Numbered from the stretch's first letter, positions 16,469-26,730 are shown. The stretch is DNA of 64,000 nt from an uncultured Acidobacteriaceae bacterium (GCA_903849645.1 CAINJJ010000009.1:248001-312000); one strand, 5' to 3'. Program-made: numbers and translations. Notes: generated by a model from the sequence alone, not told the origin.

Positions 16469-18913
16469 ATGCTGCTCCAGGACTTTCTGAGAGATGTTCG
16501 GTATGCTCTGCGGCAGTTGCGCAGGAACCCGGGGTTTGCGGCGCTGGCGGTGATGACGCTGGCCTTGGGCATTGCGGCAAACAGCACGATCTTCAGTTGG
16601 ATCAACTCGACTCTGTTCAATCCGATTCCCGGAGTGGCGCGGACGGGAAACATGTTCACCATCCAGCGTGGCGAGAGAAGCGAGCATGCGAGCCCGCCGT
16701 TCTCCTACCTCGACTATGTGGACCTTCGCGACGGCGCAACGACGTTGTCGGGGTTGCTTGGCTATCACGATGACTATGTAGCGCTCACCGGCTCCGGCAA
16801 GCCTGAACGGATCTATGGGGCTCTGGCTTCTTCTAATTATTTCGAAGTGCTGGGCGTGCGGCCAGTGCTGGGGCGCGGGCTGCAGTCTCCACAAACGAAT
16901 GAGCGACTGGGCGCTGCCGAAGCGGTGCTGGGCTACGACTTGTGGCAGAACCGGTATGGCGGCGATCCAGGCATTGTGGGCAAGCCGATCGAGATCAACC
17001 TGCACACGTTCACCATTGTGGGCGTAGCTCCGCGCGGCTTTCAAGGATGCAAGAGCGGGCTTCGCACAGAGATATGGATCCCGCTGGGCATGGACCAGCA
17101 GGTGTGGGGCTCGAAGCGTATCAAAGAGCGCGGCACATCATGGCTCAACGTGCTGGCCGTGCTGCGGCCAGGGGTGGATGCGCGGCAGGCTGCCGATGAG
17201 TTGAACCTGCTGATGCAGCGTATTGTGGATCGCTACCCGGAGCCGCATCAAGGCGACAACAGGCTCTCGACTGATCCGCTTTGGCGCTCTCCGTTTGGAG
17301 CCAATGTCTACCTGTATGGAACGCTGCCGATTCTGCTGGCGCTGGCGGCGGTGCTGTTGCTGCTGGCCTGCGCCAACGTGACGAACCTGCTGCTGGTGCG
17401 GTCGGTGTCGCGGCGGCGCGAATTTGCGATTCGGCTTTCGCTGGGGGTGAGCCGCTGGAGACTGGTGCGCCAACTCCTGGCGGAGAACCTTCTGATTGCG
17501 CTGGGAGGTGGCGGCATCGCCTTCCTGATCACGTTATGGACAGCAAAGATGCTCGGCTCGTTTCTGCCCACCAACACGCTTCCTCTCAGCATCAATGGGA
17601 GCGCTGACAGAACGGTGCTGCTGGCGACAATCCTGGTTGCCATTCTCACGGCAGTCTTGTCAGGCGTGGTCCCCGCGCTGCGCGCATCCGCGCTCTCTCC
17701 TGTCAGCGTGCTCAAGGACGAGGCCCTGAACTCCTCGGGAGGGCTGCGGAAATCGCGCCTCACTGCGGGCCTTGTAATTGTGCAGGTTGCGCTGTCACTG
17801 GTGTTGCTGAGTTGCGCGGGACTGTTTGTGCGCAGCCTTGGCAAGGCGCAAGAGGCCAACCCTGGCTTCGATGCGAACAACGTCTATCTCGCGTCATTCG
17901 ACCTTGACCCGATGGGTTACTCCGACGCGAAGGCGCTGGAGTTTGACCATCAGTTGCTGGAGCGGATCAGGTCAATGCCCGGCGTGCAGTCCGCGGCGCT
18001 CGCTGATTTTTCACCGCTGAGTTTTAGCATTCACTCCGACGGCGTATTGCCCGAGGGCTACGTTGCGCGCCCGCATGAATCGATGGAAGCGGACAGGGGC
18101 GTGGTTGGGCCAGGATTTCTGCAAACCTTGCGAACGCCGCTCGTTGCGGGGCGCGAGTTCAACGATGCGGACACGGCCGATACACAGCCGGTAGTGATTG
18201 TGAACAAGGCATTTGTAGATCGCTACTGGCCCGGACAGAATGCGCTGGGCAAGCGTGTGCAGATGGCGGGGCGCTGGTGTTCGGTCGTGGGCGTGGCAGC
18301 CAACGGCAAATATCGCCGGCTCATCGACGGTCCCGCTCCTCTTGTGCTGGTGCCCATGATGCAGCGCTATCAGAGTCTGGTGACGCTCCATGTGCGCACC
18401 GCCGGCGACGCGATGGCTGCCTCCTCCGCAATTGACCAGACGATTCACACGCTCAATCCAGACCTGCCTCTATTCAACGTAACAACGTTGCAACAGAATA
18501 TGCGGATAGGCAGTGTATTCGAGCGCATCGCGGCGGTGTTTGCGGGAGTGTTTGGCCTGCTGGCCATGGTGTTGGCCGCGGTTGGAATCTATGGCGTGAT
18601 CGCCTACACGACGCGCCAACGCACGCATGAGATCGGCATCCGCATGGCGCTTGGCGCAGGCAGGGGCGATGTCTTCCGCGCGATTGTGAAGCAGGGACTG
18701 TTGCTCACCTTCGCTGGACTGGCCGCAGGCCTGATTGGGTCTCTAGCCCTGACGCCGCTGCTGCGCGGAATGCTTTACGGAGTGGCGACAAATGATTGGC
18801 TGACATTTGCAACTGTTGCCGGCGCTCTGTGTTTGGTGGCAGTGACAGCATGCTACATTCCGGCGCGGCGCGCGGCTTCGGTCGATCCGATGCAGGCTTT
18901 ACGAATAGAGTAA
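16469..18913 (+). CDS. ADOP-type ABC permease (MacB/FtsX fold), copy 1
   Basis: An 814-residue permease of the acidobacterial duplicated orphan permease type: two MacB-like modules in one chain, each with a MacB periplasmic core and an FtsX domain. Visible landmarks are the N-terminal DVRYALRQLRRNPGFAAL with the first transmembrane helix, a central membrane block (about residues 285-420, LLLLACANVTNLLLVRSVSR), a second periplasmic domain, and the C-terminal block with RTHEIGIRMALGAGRGDV and IPARRAASVDPMQALR. Most ADOPs are solitary; this one sits in a complete operon with adaptor, ATPases and outer-membrane channel. The substrate is unknown (lipids, peptides or drugs are possible). Confidence 0.9.
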   Translation: MLLQDFLRDVRYALRQLRRNPGFAALAVMTLALGIAANSTIFSWINSTLFNPIPGVARTGNMFTIQRGERSEHASPPFSYLDYVDLRDGATTLSGLLGYHDDYVALTGSGKPERIYGALASSNYFEVLGVRPVLGRGLQSPQTNERLGAAEAVLGYDLWQNRYGGDPGIVGKPIEINLHTFTIVGVAPRGFQGCKSGLRTEIWIPLGMDQQVWGSKRIKERGTSWLNVLAVLRPGVDARQAADELNLLMQRIVDRYPEPHQGDNRLSTDPLWRSPFGANVYLYGTLPILLALAAVLLLLACANVTNLLLVRSVSRRREFAIRLSLGVSRWRLVRQLLAENLLIALGGGGIAFLITLWTAKMLGSFLPTNTLPLSINGSADRTVLLATILVAILTAVLSGVVPALRASALSPVSVLKDEALNSSGGLRKSRLTAGLVIVQVALSLVLLSCAGLFVRSLGKAQEANPGFDANNVYLASFDLDPMGYSDAKALEFDHQLLERIRSMPGVQSAALADFSPLSFSIHSDGVLPEGYVARPHESMEADRGVVGPGFLQTLRTPLVAGREFNDADTADTQPVVIVNKAFVDRYWPGQNALGKRVQMAGRWCSVVGVAANGKYRRLIDGPAPLVLVPMMQRYQSLVTLHVRTAGDAMAASSAIDQTIHTLNPDLPLFNVTTLQQNMRIGSVFERIAAVFAGVFGLLAMVLAAVGIYGVIAYTTRQRTHEIGIRMALGAGRGDVFRAIVKQGLLLTFAGLAAGLIGSLALTPLLRGMLYGVATNDWLTFATVAGALCLVAVTACYIPARRAASVDPMQALRIE

Positions 18914-18931
18914 TAGGCCCAGGAGCAGGTG

Positions 18932-21505
18932 ATGATGACGAACTTGTGGAATGACATTCGCTACGCACTGCGGCAGTTGCGCAAGTCGCCTGGGTTTGCG
19001 CTGACCGCCGTGCTTACGCTGGCTCTGGGGATTGGCGCCAACACCGCCATCTTCACGTTGGTGCATGGCATCCTGTTGCAGACGCTGCCTGTGGCGGATC
19101 CCTCGCAGCTCTATCGGATCGGCGACACGGATGATTGCTGCGTGGATGGAGGCTTTCCGGGGGATGCGAACGACACGGGCGATTTCTCCATTTTTTCATT
19201 TGACCTCTATCAGTATCTGAAGAGTTCCGCGCCGGAGTTTGAATCGCTTGCCGCTGTGCAGGCCGGACAGTGGCGCTGGAGCGTGCGACGCGGCAATGCC
19301 CTGGCGCGCTCCATGCGCGGGGAGTTTGTTTCGGGCAACTACTTCTCCACGCTGGGGCTGGGGGCTTTTGCAGGGCGCGTGCTTGCGGACAGCGACGATG
19401 CGCCGGCGGCCCCTCCAACCATGGTGATGAGCTACAAGACGTGGCAGGGTGAGTTTGCCGCGGATCCATCGATCGTGGGATCAACGATCTTCATTCAGTC
19501 GCGGCCATTCACGGTGGTTGGCATTGCGCCGGCGGGATTCTATGGCGACCGCGTGACCGATTCGCCGCCCGACTTCTGGATGCCGATCCAGACAGAGCCG
19601 TATGTGCGCGGGGAAGGCAGCTCAATTCTGCATCATGCAGAGGCTCACTGGCTCTATCCGCTGGGGCGTGTGCATGAAGGCACGAACATCACTGCACTGC
19701 AAGCCAAACTCAGCACGGCGCTGCGGCAGTGGATCTATTCGCGGCCCCTTCTGACGTCGAACGGCGGAGCGGCAATCATTCCCAAGCAGCATGTGGTTCT
19801 TACGCCGGGAGGCGGCGGGATTCAGACGCTGCAGATCGAGACGGGCCGCGGGCTGAAGATGCTGATGATTTTGTCGTCAGTCGTACTGCTTATTGCCTGC
19901 GCCAACATTGCCAACCTGATGCTGGCCAGGGCGACCACGCGCCGCGCCGACATCGCAGTGCGCATGGCGCTGGGCGCGGGACGGAGCCGGATAATCCGGC
20001 AGATTCTGACGGAGAGCGTTCTGCTGAGTTGCATCGGCGGCTTGGCTGGACTGGCGGTTGCGTATGCGGGCTCGCGCACGATCCTGGCGCTTGCGTTTCC
20101 TGACGCGCACAACATGCCGATCAATGCGCATCCATCGCTGCCCATTCTTGGTTTCGCATTTCTGATTTCCCTGTTGACGGGGGTCATCTTCGGTACAGGA
20201 CCGGCATGGCTGGCATCGCATGCGCAGCCGGCAGAAACGCTGCGCGGAGTCAGTCGGGGCAGCGCCTCGGCGCGGGACCGGTCGCTGCTTCCGCAAAAGG
20301 CTATGGTGGTGCTGCAGGCAGCTCTTGCGGTCGTATTGATGGCGGGCGCCATTCTGATGACTCGCTCTCTTGCCAACCTTGAGCACCAGCAGTTTGGGCT
20401 GACAACTTCAAATCGGTACGTGTTGCATTTTGATCCAGCCGGTGCGGGCTATTCGATTGATCGTGTGCCTGGGCTTTACCGTCAGATCGAGGAACGCTTT
20501 TCAGCGCTGCCCGGCGTGAGTTCGGTAGGCATGGCGCTCTACAGTCCGCTTGAAGGCGACAACTGGGGCGAGTGCGTGATTCAGCAGGGACATCCGGCAC
20601 CGGGGCCAAACGACCGATGCGGATCGACATGGGATCGCGTGAGCACGCACTTCCTTGAGTCAATCGGTGTGGCGATGGTGCGCGGTCGCGGGTTTAGCGA
20701 ACAGGACACGGCCGGCTCGCCGCAGGTGGCTGTGGTCAACGAAACATTTGTGAAGCGCTTCTATCCCAAGGGCGACCCTATAGGACAGCATTTCGGCATT
20801 GACCTGCCGCAGTACTCAGGCACTTTTGAAATCGTGGGTGTCTTCGCGGATTTCAAGATGAACAATCCGCGCGAGCCGATACGGCCGGTGTTCCTGCGTC
20901 CCCTCGCGCAGCAATACCTGGGATACAAAGAGCCGATGTTGAGCGCGGGCGAGACGCAGTCGATGTTTGTGAACGCCATGGTGCTGAACTTCAACCGACC
21001 GCAGCAGAACGCGGACGCGCTGATTCGGAACACTCTCGCCGGGATCGACCCGAACCTGACGGTGATGGATCTTCGCTCGATGGATGCGCAGGTGGCCGGA
21101 AACTTTAACCAGGAGCGGCTGATCGCGCGGCTGACGAGCCTCTTCGGCATTCTGGCATTGGTGCTGGCGTCGATCGGTCTCTATGGAGTGATGTCCTATT
21201 TTGTGGCGAGGCGCACCAACGAGATCGGCATCCGCATGGCGCTCGGGGCCACACGTTCGGGGGTGATCGGCGTTGTGCTGCGCAGCGCGCTTTTGCAGGT
21301 CGCCTTTGGTCTGGGACTCGGCGTTCCCGCAGCACTGCTTGCGGGGCATCTGATGGCAAGCCAACTCTATGGCGTAGGAAGCTATGACCCGCTTGCGCTG
21401 GCGGGCGCTACGGTTGTGCTGGCGCTGTGCGCTACGTTTGCGGGTTTCATTCCGGCGCGCCGGGCCGCATCGATTGAACCAATGAACGCACTCCGCGCCG
21501 AATAA
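18932..21505 (+). CDS. ADOP-type ABC permease, copy 2
   Basis: An 857-residue paralogue of the preceding permease with the same two-module layout: N-terminal WNDIRYALRQLRKSPGFALT, MacB core domain, central FtsX block (LLIACANIANLMLARATTRR), second periplasmic domain and C-terminal FtsX block (RRTNEIGIRMALGATRSGV, IPARRAASIEPMNALR). The starts GTG 18929, ATG 18932 and ATG 18935 compete; AGGAG at 18921-18925 favours one of the ATGs. The first periplasmic domain contains a cysteine pair (DTDDCCVDGG) not seen in the other copies, which could form a disulfide or bind a substrate. It lies 18 bp after copy 1. Confidence 0.9.
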   Translation: MMTNLWNDIRYALRQLRKSPGFALTAVLTLALGIGANTAIFTLVHGILLQTLPVADPSQLYRIGDTDDCCVDGGFPGDANDTGDFSIFSFDLYQYLKSSAPEFESLAAVQAGQWRWSVRRGNALARSMRGEFVSGNYFSTLGLGAFAGRVLADSDDAPAAPPTMVMSYKTWQGEFAADPSIVGSTIFIQSRPFTVVGIAPAGFYGDRVTDSPPDFWMPIQTEPYVRGEGSSILHHAEAHWLYPLGRVHEGTNITALQAKLSTALRQWIYSRPLLTSNGGAAIIPKQHVVLTPGGGGIQTLQIETGRGLKMLMILSSVVLLIACANIANLMLARATTRRADIAVRMALGAGRSRIIRQILTESVLLSCIGGLAGLAVAYAGSRTILALAFPDAHNMPINAHPSLPILGFAFLISLLTGVIFGTGPAWLASHAQPAETLRGVSRGSASARDRSLLPQKAMVVLQAALAVVLMAGAILMTRSLANLEHQQFGLTTSNRYVLHFDPAGAGYSIDRVPGLYRQIEERFSALPGVSSVGMALYSPLEGDNWGECVIQQGHPAPGPNDRCGSTWDRVSTHFLESIGVAMVRGRGFSEQDTAGSPQVAVVNETFVKRFYPKGDPIGQHFGIDLPQYSGTFEIVGVFADFKMNNPREPIRPVFLRPLAQQYLGYKEPMLSAGETQSMFVNAMVLNFNRPQQNADALIRNTLAGIDPNLTVMDLRSMDAQVAGNFNQERLIARLTSLFGILALVLASIGLYGVMSYFVARRTNEIGIRMALGATRSGVIGVVLRSALLQVAFGLGLGVPAALLAGHLMASQLYGVGSYDPLALAGATVVLALCATFAGFIPARRAASIEPMNALRAE

Positions 21506-21527
21506 GGCGCTCTTTGGTTGGAGGACA

Positions 21528-24050
21528 ATGAACACCTTGTTGCTGGATCTTCGCTTTGCGCTGCGTCAACTGCGCAAATCGCCCGCCTTCACTCTAACGG
21601 TAGTGGCCACACTGGCTTTGGGCATCGGTGCAAACGCGGCCGTGTTCACGCTCTTTGACCAGGTGCTGCTGCGGATGCTGCCGGTGGAGCGGCCCAAAGA
21701 GCTTGTCCGCTTCGAATGGACCGGAGGCTTCTCCGGGTCAATGAGCAGCTTCGGCGGCGATGGCAAGAACTACTTTTCGTATCCGATGTACAAGGACCTG
21801 CGCGATCAGAACCAGGTGTTTCAAGGAATGCTGGCCGCCGACAAGACTGCCGTGGGCGTGAGCTGGCGCAACCAGGCGGAGAACAAGGACGCCGAAGTGG
21901 TGACGGGCAATTACTTCGATGTGCTGGGCCTTCGCCCCGCGCTTGGCCGACTGCTCACGCAGCAGGACGACACGGCAAAGAACAGCAACCCGGTTGTGGT
22001 GCTGAGCTACAACTACTGGAAAGCGCGCTTCGCGGGCGAGCGCGACGTGGTGGGCCAGGCCGTGCTTGTGAATGGCCGGCCGTTTACGATTCTCGGCGTG
22101 GCGCCGCAGAACTTTGATTCGGCAATTGGCGGATACAGGCCAGGGCTCTTCATTCCGATCAGTATGTCGGAGATCGCAATACCGTGGATGGCGCCGCGCG
22201 ACGACTTGAACAACCACCAGTCCGTGTGGCTCACTCTGGTGGCGCGACTCAAGCCCGGGGTGAGCCGCACGCAGGCAGAGGCAAGCCTGGGGCCGCTTTG
22301 GCATTCGCTGCGCGCCTACGAACTCACTCTCTACAAGGCGCACACGGAGCGGTTCAAGCAGCACTTTCTGGATGAGACGGGCATCAAGGTTCTGGATGAC
22401 TCCAAGGGCTTTTCTCCCGGTCGCCTGGACATGCAGAAGCCTTTGATTCTTCTGATGAGCATGGCGGGGCTGCTGGTGGCGATGTGCGCCATCAACGTGG
22501 CCACACTGCTGCTGCTGCGGGCCGCGGGGCGTGCGCGCGAGATGTCCATGCGCTATGCTTTGGGCGCCCGGCGCGGAAGAATCGTGACACAACTGCTGGT
22601 GGAGGGGTTGCTGCTGGGAGCGGCAGGAGCGGCGGCGGGGCTTGCGCTGGCGCCCGTGGTTGCGACGACGCTGGTGCGACTGCTGACCAATTCCCTTCCC
22701 GGCGAAGAGCCGTACTCCGCGTCCATCGATGCACGTGTGCTGCTTTTCACGATGGCAGTTTCCCTGCTCGTGAGCCTGCTCTTCAGCATCGCGCCAGTGC
22801 TGCATTTTCTGCATCCGGACCTCGCCGGCGCGCTCCGGCAGAACGCTGGGACAGCATCGAGAGGAGCGCAGCACTTTCGCAAGTGCGCGGTGGGCGCGCA
22901 GATTGCGCTCAGCGTGCTGCTGCTCAGCGGCGCTGGACTGTTTGTGCGAACGCTCAACAACCTGCGCCATCAATCGGTGGGCTTTGAGACCGCAAACCTT
23001 GTGACGTTCTCGCTCGACCCCACCATCTCGGGGTTTGGTGAGGAACGCGCGACACAGATTGTATTCAACGCACTCGAATCACTGCAGCGGATTCCTGGGG
23101 TCACTTCAGTGTCAGCGACCACGGACCCCGAGTTGAGCGGAGATACGCAGAACTCGAACTTCACAGTGGAGGGCTACAAGCCGGCGGAAGACGAGAACAT
23201 GGACTTCGAAGAGCCCTTTGTCGCACCTGGATACTTTGCCACGCTGCGCCAACCGCTGCTGGCGGGGAGGGAATTCACCGCAGCCGATGCGCAGGGCCAG
23301 CCCAAGGTCGCGGTAGTGAACCTGGCGATGGCCAAGCGCTTCTACGGCTCCGCGCAAAGCGCGCTGGGCAGGCAGTTGGGTGAAGGCGACGGCAACGGAT
23401 TGAAGCCGGACACAACGATTGTGGGCGTGGTGGGCGTGGTGAAACATACGGACCTGCGCACTGACCTCAAAGGCGCCGTCTACCGGCCCTTTCTGCAACA
23501 GAAGCATCCGGGGGGTGGAGTGATCTATGTGCGCACCGCGCAGGCGCCTGAGACCGTGGAGACTGCGATCCGTCAGGCCATCCATCAGCTCGACCCAACG
23601 CTCGTGGTGGATGGACTGCGCACAATGGAAGAGCAGGTGGATCGAATCGCATCGGATGAGCGGGCGCTTGCGATGCTGGGCGTGGGGTTTTCGCTGCTTG
23701 CGCTGGTGCTGGCTGCGGTGGGGCTTTACGGGGTACTCGCTTACTCCACCGAGCAGCGCACGCGGGAGATTGGCGTACGGTTGGCGCTGGGCGAGCAGCG
23801 CTGGGGCATCGTGGTGTTGGTGGTGCGAGAGATGGCGATCATCGCGAGCTTCGCAACGGTCATCGCACTGCCATCCGTGGTGGGACTGGCGCGGCTCTTC
23901 AGCAGCCAGCTTTATGGAGTGACAGTGTTCGATCCTGTGTCGCTTGCGGGGGCCGTTCTGCTGACGGGCTTGATGGTTGCGCTGGCCTCGGCACTGCCCG
24001 CGCGCCGAGCCGCCTCAATTGAACCCATCAAGGCGCTGCGCGTTGATTAG
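21528..24050 (+). CDS. ADOP-type ABC permease, copy 3
   Basis: An 840-residue third paralogue, preceded by a strong ribosome binding site (GGAGG). Landmarks: LLLDLRFALRQLRKSPAFTL, the central block MCAINVATLLLLRAAGRAR, and the C-terminal QRTREIGVRLALGEQRWGI with LPARRAASIEPIKALR. Its second module is less like copies 1 and 2 in the signature region (GEQRWG instead of GATRSG/GAGRGD). FtsX-type permeases usually work as dimers, so three different chains could form homo- or heterodimers with the two ATPases. It ends 32 bp before the second ATPase. Confidence 0.9.
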   Translation: MNTLLLDLRFALRQLRKSPAFTLTVVATLALGIGANAAVFTLFDQVLLRMLPVERPKELVRFEWTGGFSGSMSSFGGDGKNYFSYPMYKDLRDQNQVFQGMLAADKTAVGVSWRNQAENKDAEVVTGNYFDVLGLRPALGRLLTQQDDTAKNSNPVVVLSYNYWKARFAGERDVVGQAVLVNGRPFTILGVAPQNFDSAIGGYRPGLFIPISMSEIAIPWMAPRDDLNNHQSVWLTLVARLKPGVSRTQAEASLGPLWHSLRAYELTLYKAHTERFKQHFLDETGIKVLDDSKGFSPGRLDMQKPLILLMSMAGLLVAMCAINVATLLLLRAAGRAREMSMRYALGARRGRIVTQLLVEGLLLGAAGAAAGLALAPVVATTLVRLLTNSLPGEEPYSASIDARVLLFTMAVSLLVSLLFSIAPVLHFLHPDLAGALRQNAGTASRGAQHFRKCAVGAQIALSVLLLSGAGLFVRTLNNLRHQSVGFETANLVTFSLDPTISGFGEERATQIVFNALESLQRIPGVTSVSATTDPELSGDTQNSNFTVEGYKPAEDENMDFEEPFVAPGYFATLRQPLLAGREFTAADAQGQPKVAVVNLAMAKRFYGSAQSALGRQLGEGDGNGLKPDTTIVGVVGVVKHTDLRTDLKGAVYRPFLQQKHPGGGVIYVRTAQAPETVETAIRQAIHQLDPTLVVDGLRTMEEQVDRIASDERALAMLGVGFSLLALVLAAVGLYGVLAYSTEQRTREIGVRLALGEQRWGIVVLVVREMAIIASFATVIALPSVVGLARLFSSQLYGVTVFDPVSLAGAVLLTGLMVALASALPARRAASIEPIKALRVD

Positions 24051-24082
24051 TGGCACAGGGAACAAAGGAATGGAGCAGCGCA

Positions 24083-24787
24083 ATGATTGAGTTGAAGCAA
24101 GTCGAGCGGAGTTACAAAGCGGGCCCAGCGGAGACGTGGGTGCTGCGCAGGGTTGGGCTGACGATTGAGGAAGGCGAGTTCATCACGGTGATGGGGCCGT
24201 CGGGCGCGGGAAAGTCATCGCTGCTCAATGTGCTCGCGCTGCTCGACGATGGCTGGCAAGGGGAGTACTGGTTTGGCGAGACCGCGGTGCACAAGCTGGG
24301 TCGCAAGCAGCGCGCGGACCTGGCGCGGCAACGCGTCGGCATGGTCTTCCAGAGCTATCACCTGCTGGATGACCTGACAGTCGCGGAGAACATCGACCTG
24401 CCGCTCTCGTACAAGAAGCTCCCCCCCAAAGAACGACAGTCGATGGTGGCTGACATTCTTGATCGCTTTCAAATTGTGGCCAAGAAAGACTTGTATCCCT
24501 CGCAACTCTCGGGCGGCCAGCAGCAGCTTGTGGGCATTGCGCGCGCAGTGGTTCATGCGCCTGCACTGCTGCTGGCCGACGAGCCGACAGGAAACCTGCA
24601 CTCGACGCAGGCGCGGGAGATCATGGAATTGTTTCGCGAACTGAACCGGCAGGGAACCACCATTGTGCAGGTGACGCACTCAGAAGAGAACGCGCGTTAC
24701 GGGAAGCGGATTCTCGAACTGCGCGATGGCTGGATGACGCGCGATGAAACACTGCAAGCAGAGGCAACGGAGGCCCAGGCTCGATGA
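24083..24787 (+). CDS. ABC transporter ATPase, MacB/LolD type (second of two)
   Basis: A 234-residue ATPase with Walker A GPSGAGKSS, Q-loop MVFQSYH, signature LSGGQQQLVGIARAV, Walker B LLLADEP and switch His in QVTHS. The D-loop reads GNLHS, whereas the first ATPase has the usual GNLDS; the D-loop Asp helps couple the two nucleotide sites, so the change may alter cooperativity. ATG 24083 (with GGAG upstream) was chosen; an in-frame start at 24050 would overlap the permease stop. Its stop codon overlaps the TolC-like gene start by 4 bp (ATGA), indicating translational coupling. Confidence 0.93.
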   Translation: MIELKQVERSYKAGPAETWVLRRVGLTIEEGEFITVMGPSGAGKSSLLNVLALLDDGWQGEYWFGETAVHKLGRKQRADLARQRVGMVFQSYHLLDDLTVAENIDLPLSYKKLPPKERQSMVADILDRFQIVAKKDLYPSQLSGGQQQLVGIARAVVHAPALLLADEPTGNLHSTQAREIMELFRELNRQGTTIVQVTHSEENARYGKRILELRDGWMTRDETLQAEATEAQAR

Positions 24788-26730
24788 ACCCACGAAGGAG
24801 ACAATGGTTGAAGCAGATGCAGGCCGCGGCCGTGATTGTGCTGTTGCAGGCGAACATGGCATTGGCTGTTGAGCCCGCGAGCTCAGAGGCTGTGCAGGCA
24901 GGGGCAGGTTCAGCGGCGCCGTTGAGCACGGTTCCGTTTGAGCAGTTGCAGCGGCCGCGCTTGGATCCAATCGATGCGTATCGGGGAACGACAGTGCCTC
25001 CGCCGAGCATGGCCAACTCCGCGCGATTGAGCACACTGGTGCGCGACGGAAAGATCTTTCTCTCGCTGCGCGATGCGATCGACCTGGCGCTGGAGAACAA
25101 CCTCGACATGGTGATTGCACGCTACAACCTGCCTATCGCACAGATGGATGTGCAGCGCACGCAGGCAGGCGGGCAGGTGCGCGGGGTAAACACGGGCGTG
25201 GTGCAGGGAACGCCGGGCGGCGGAGCGGGCGGAGCGGGAGCGGGGACGGGAGCGGGAGGCACCTCGAGCGGCGCGGGCGGAGCAGGAGCGGGCGCTTCAG
25301 GCATTGTGTCGTCAACGCTCGGCACGGGCACTTCGGTTTCGAGCTACGACCCCTATATCACTGCGCAGGCGTATATGGATCATACGTCGCAACTGCTGAC
25401 CAACCGGCAGCTCTACGGCGTACCTGTTTACCACGTCAATACGGTGCTGGCAAACGCGAGTTATTCACAGGCGTTTCCAACGGGGAGTTATCTGCAGGTG
25501 GATTGGAACAACAACCGGACAACATCCAACAGCCCCTACAACAGCTTGAATCCGCAGTTGTTCTCAAGCGCGCGCGTGCTGGTGCAGCAGCAGTTGCTGG
25601 CGGGCTTTGGATTGGGACCCAACCTGCGCTTCCTGCGCATTGCGCGGACCAATCAGAAGATCTCGGACATCGCATTCCGCGCACAGACCATCTCAACGGT
25701 GACGCAGATTTGCGAGCTGTACTGGGACCTGGTGAACGCCTATGATACCGAGCAAGTGGAAGAGCGCTCGGTGAGCTTTGCTGCGGAGACATTGGAGACC
25801 AGTCGCAAGGAGTTTGGCTTGCAGGCGATTCCGGAGATGGAAGTATTGAAGGCTGAGGGAGAGGTGGCAATCCGGCAGCAGGAGTTGACAGTGGCGCGGA
25901 CCAACCTGGAACTGCAGGAACTCTACATGAAGAACGCCATCACGCGCAGTCTCGACGATCCGATTTTGGAAGACATGCCCGTGGTGCCGGTGGATCATAT
26001 CGCGAGCCAGATTGCGCCCATCACGCAACCCGTGCCGGAGATGATTGTGGAGGCACTGAAGAGCCGGACGGAGCTGGCCGAGTCGAGCCTGGACCTGGAG
26101 AACCGCGATCTCAGCCGCAAGAGCGCGCGGAATGCGCTGCTGCCGTCCCTGGGGCTCTATGGATTCTATGCGGGGTCGGGATATGGCGGAGTGCCGAATC
26201 CGCAGTTCGTCAACAGCGGCGGTTCGGTGAGCGCGCCGGGAGGATTTGGCGGCACGGTGGAGAATGCACTGAATAACTCATCGCCCGAGTACCAGGTGGG
26301 CTTTCAGTTGAACGTGCCTTTGCGCAACCGGATTGCCAAAGCGGACCAGTATCGCACGGAGCTCGAGTACCGGCAGTCGCAGGTGTATCTGGAAGAGTTG
26401 AAGAAGCGCATCCGCATCGAGGTGCGCAACGCGCGTTATGCTTTGGAGCAGGGCGCGAGCCGCGTGGAAGCGGCTCGCAAGGCGCGCGACCTGGCATCGC
26501 GGACACTCGATATCATGCAGAAGGAGCAAAAGCTGGGGGCGGGCTCGAATCAGCAGACGCTGAGCGCGGAGCACGATCTGGCGCTGGCGGAGTCGGCGCT
26601 GGTGACTGCGGAGACCGCCTACGAAAAGGCGCGCATCGAGGTGTGGCGGGCAACAGGCTCGGTGCTTGAGCAGTATGGAATCTCAATCGCGGGCGCCAAG
26701 GCAGGCGCTGTGGAGGCCGACCATCCCTAA
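24784..26730 (+). CDS. TolC-family outer-membrane efflux channel
   Basis: A 648-residue outer-membrane factor with a signal peptide (about residues 1-27). Two OEP repeats are visible through their helical stretches (FRAQTISTVTQICELYWDLV; KRIRIEVRNARYALEQGASR) and the late motif NQQTLSAEHDLALAESALV. It is 150-200 residues longer than typical TolC because of an extended N-terminal region with a Gly/Ala/Ser-rich segment at about residues 143-180 (PGGGAGGAGAGTGAGG), which looks like a flexible linker or surface-exposed insertion. It should form the exit duct for the adaptor and permeases encoded upstream. The response-regulator gene starts inside its 3' end. Confidence 0.9.
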   Translation: MNPRRRQWLKQMQAAAVIVLLQANMALAVEPASSEAVQAGAGSAAPLSTVPFEQLQRPRLDPIDAYRGTTVPPPSMANSARLSTLVRDGKIFLSLRDAIDLALENNLDMVIARYNLPIAQMDVQRTQAGGQVRGVNTGVVQGTPGGGAGGAGAGTGAGGTSSGAGGAGAGASGIVSSTLGTGTSVSSYDPYITAQAYMDHTSQLLTNRQLYGVPVYHVNTVLANASYSQAFPTGSYLQVDWNNNRTTSNSPYNSLNPQLFSSARVLVQQQLLAGFGLGPNLRFLRIARTNQKISDIAFRAQTISTVTQICELYWDLVNAYDTEQVEERSVSFAAETLETSRKEFGLQAIPEMEVLKAEGEVAIRQQELTVARTNLELQELYMKNAITRSLDDPILEDMPVVPVDHIASQIAPITQPVPEMIVEALKSRTELAESSLDLENRDLSRKSARNALLPSLGLYGFYAGSGYGGVPNPQFVNSGGSVSAPGGFGGTVENALNNSSPEYQVGFQLNVPLRNRIAKADQYRTELEYRQSQVYLEELKKRIRIEVRNARYALEQGASRVEAARKARDLASRTLDIMQKEQKLGAGSNQQTLSAEHDLALAESALVTAETAYEKARIEVWRATGSVLEQYGISIAGAKAGAVEADHP

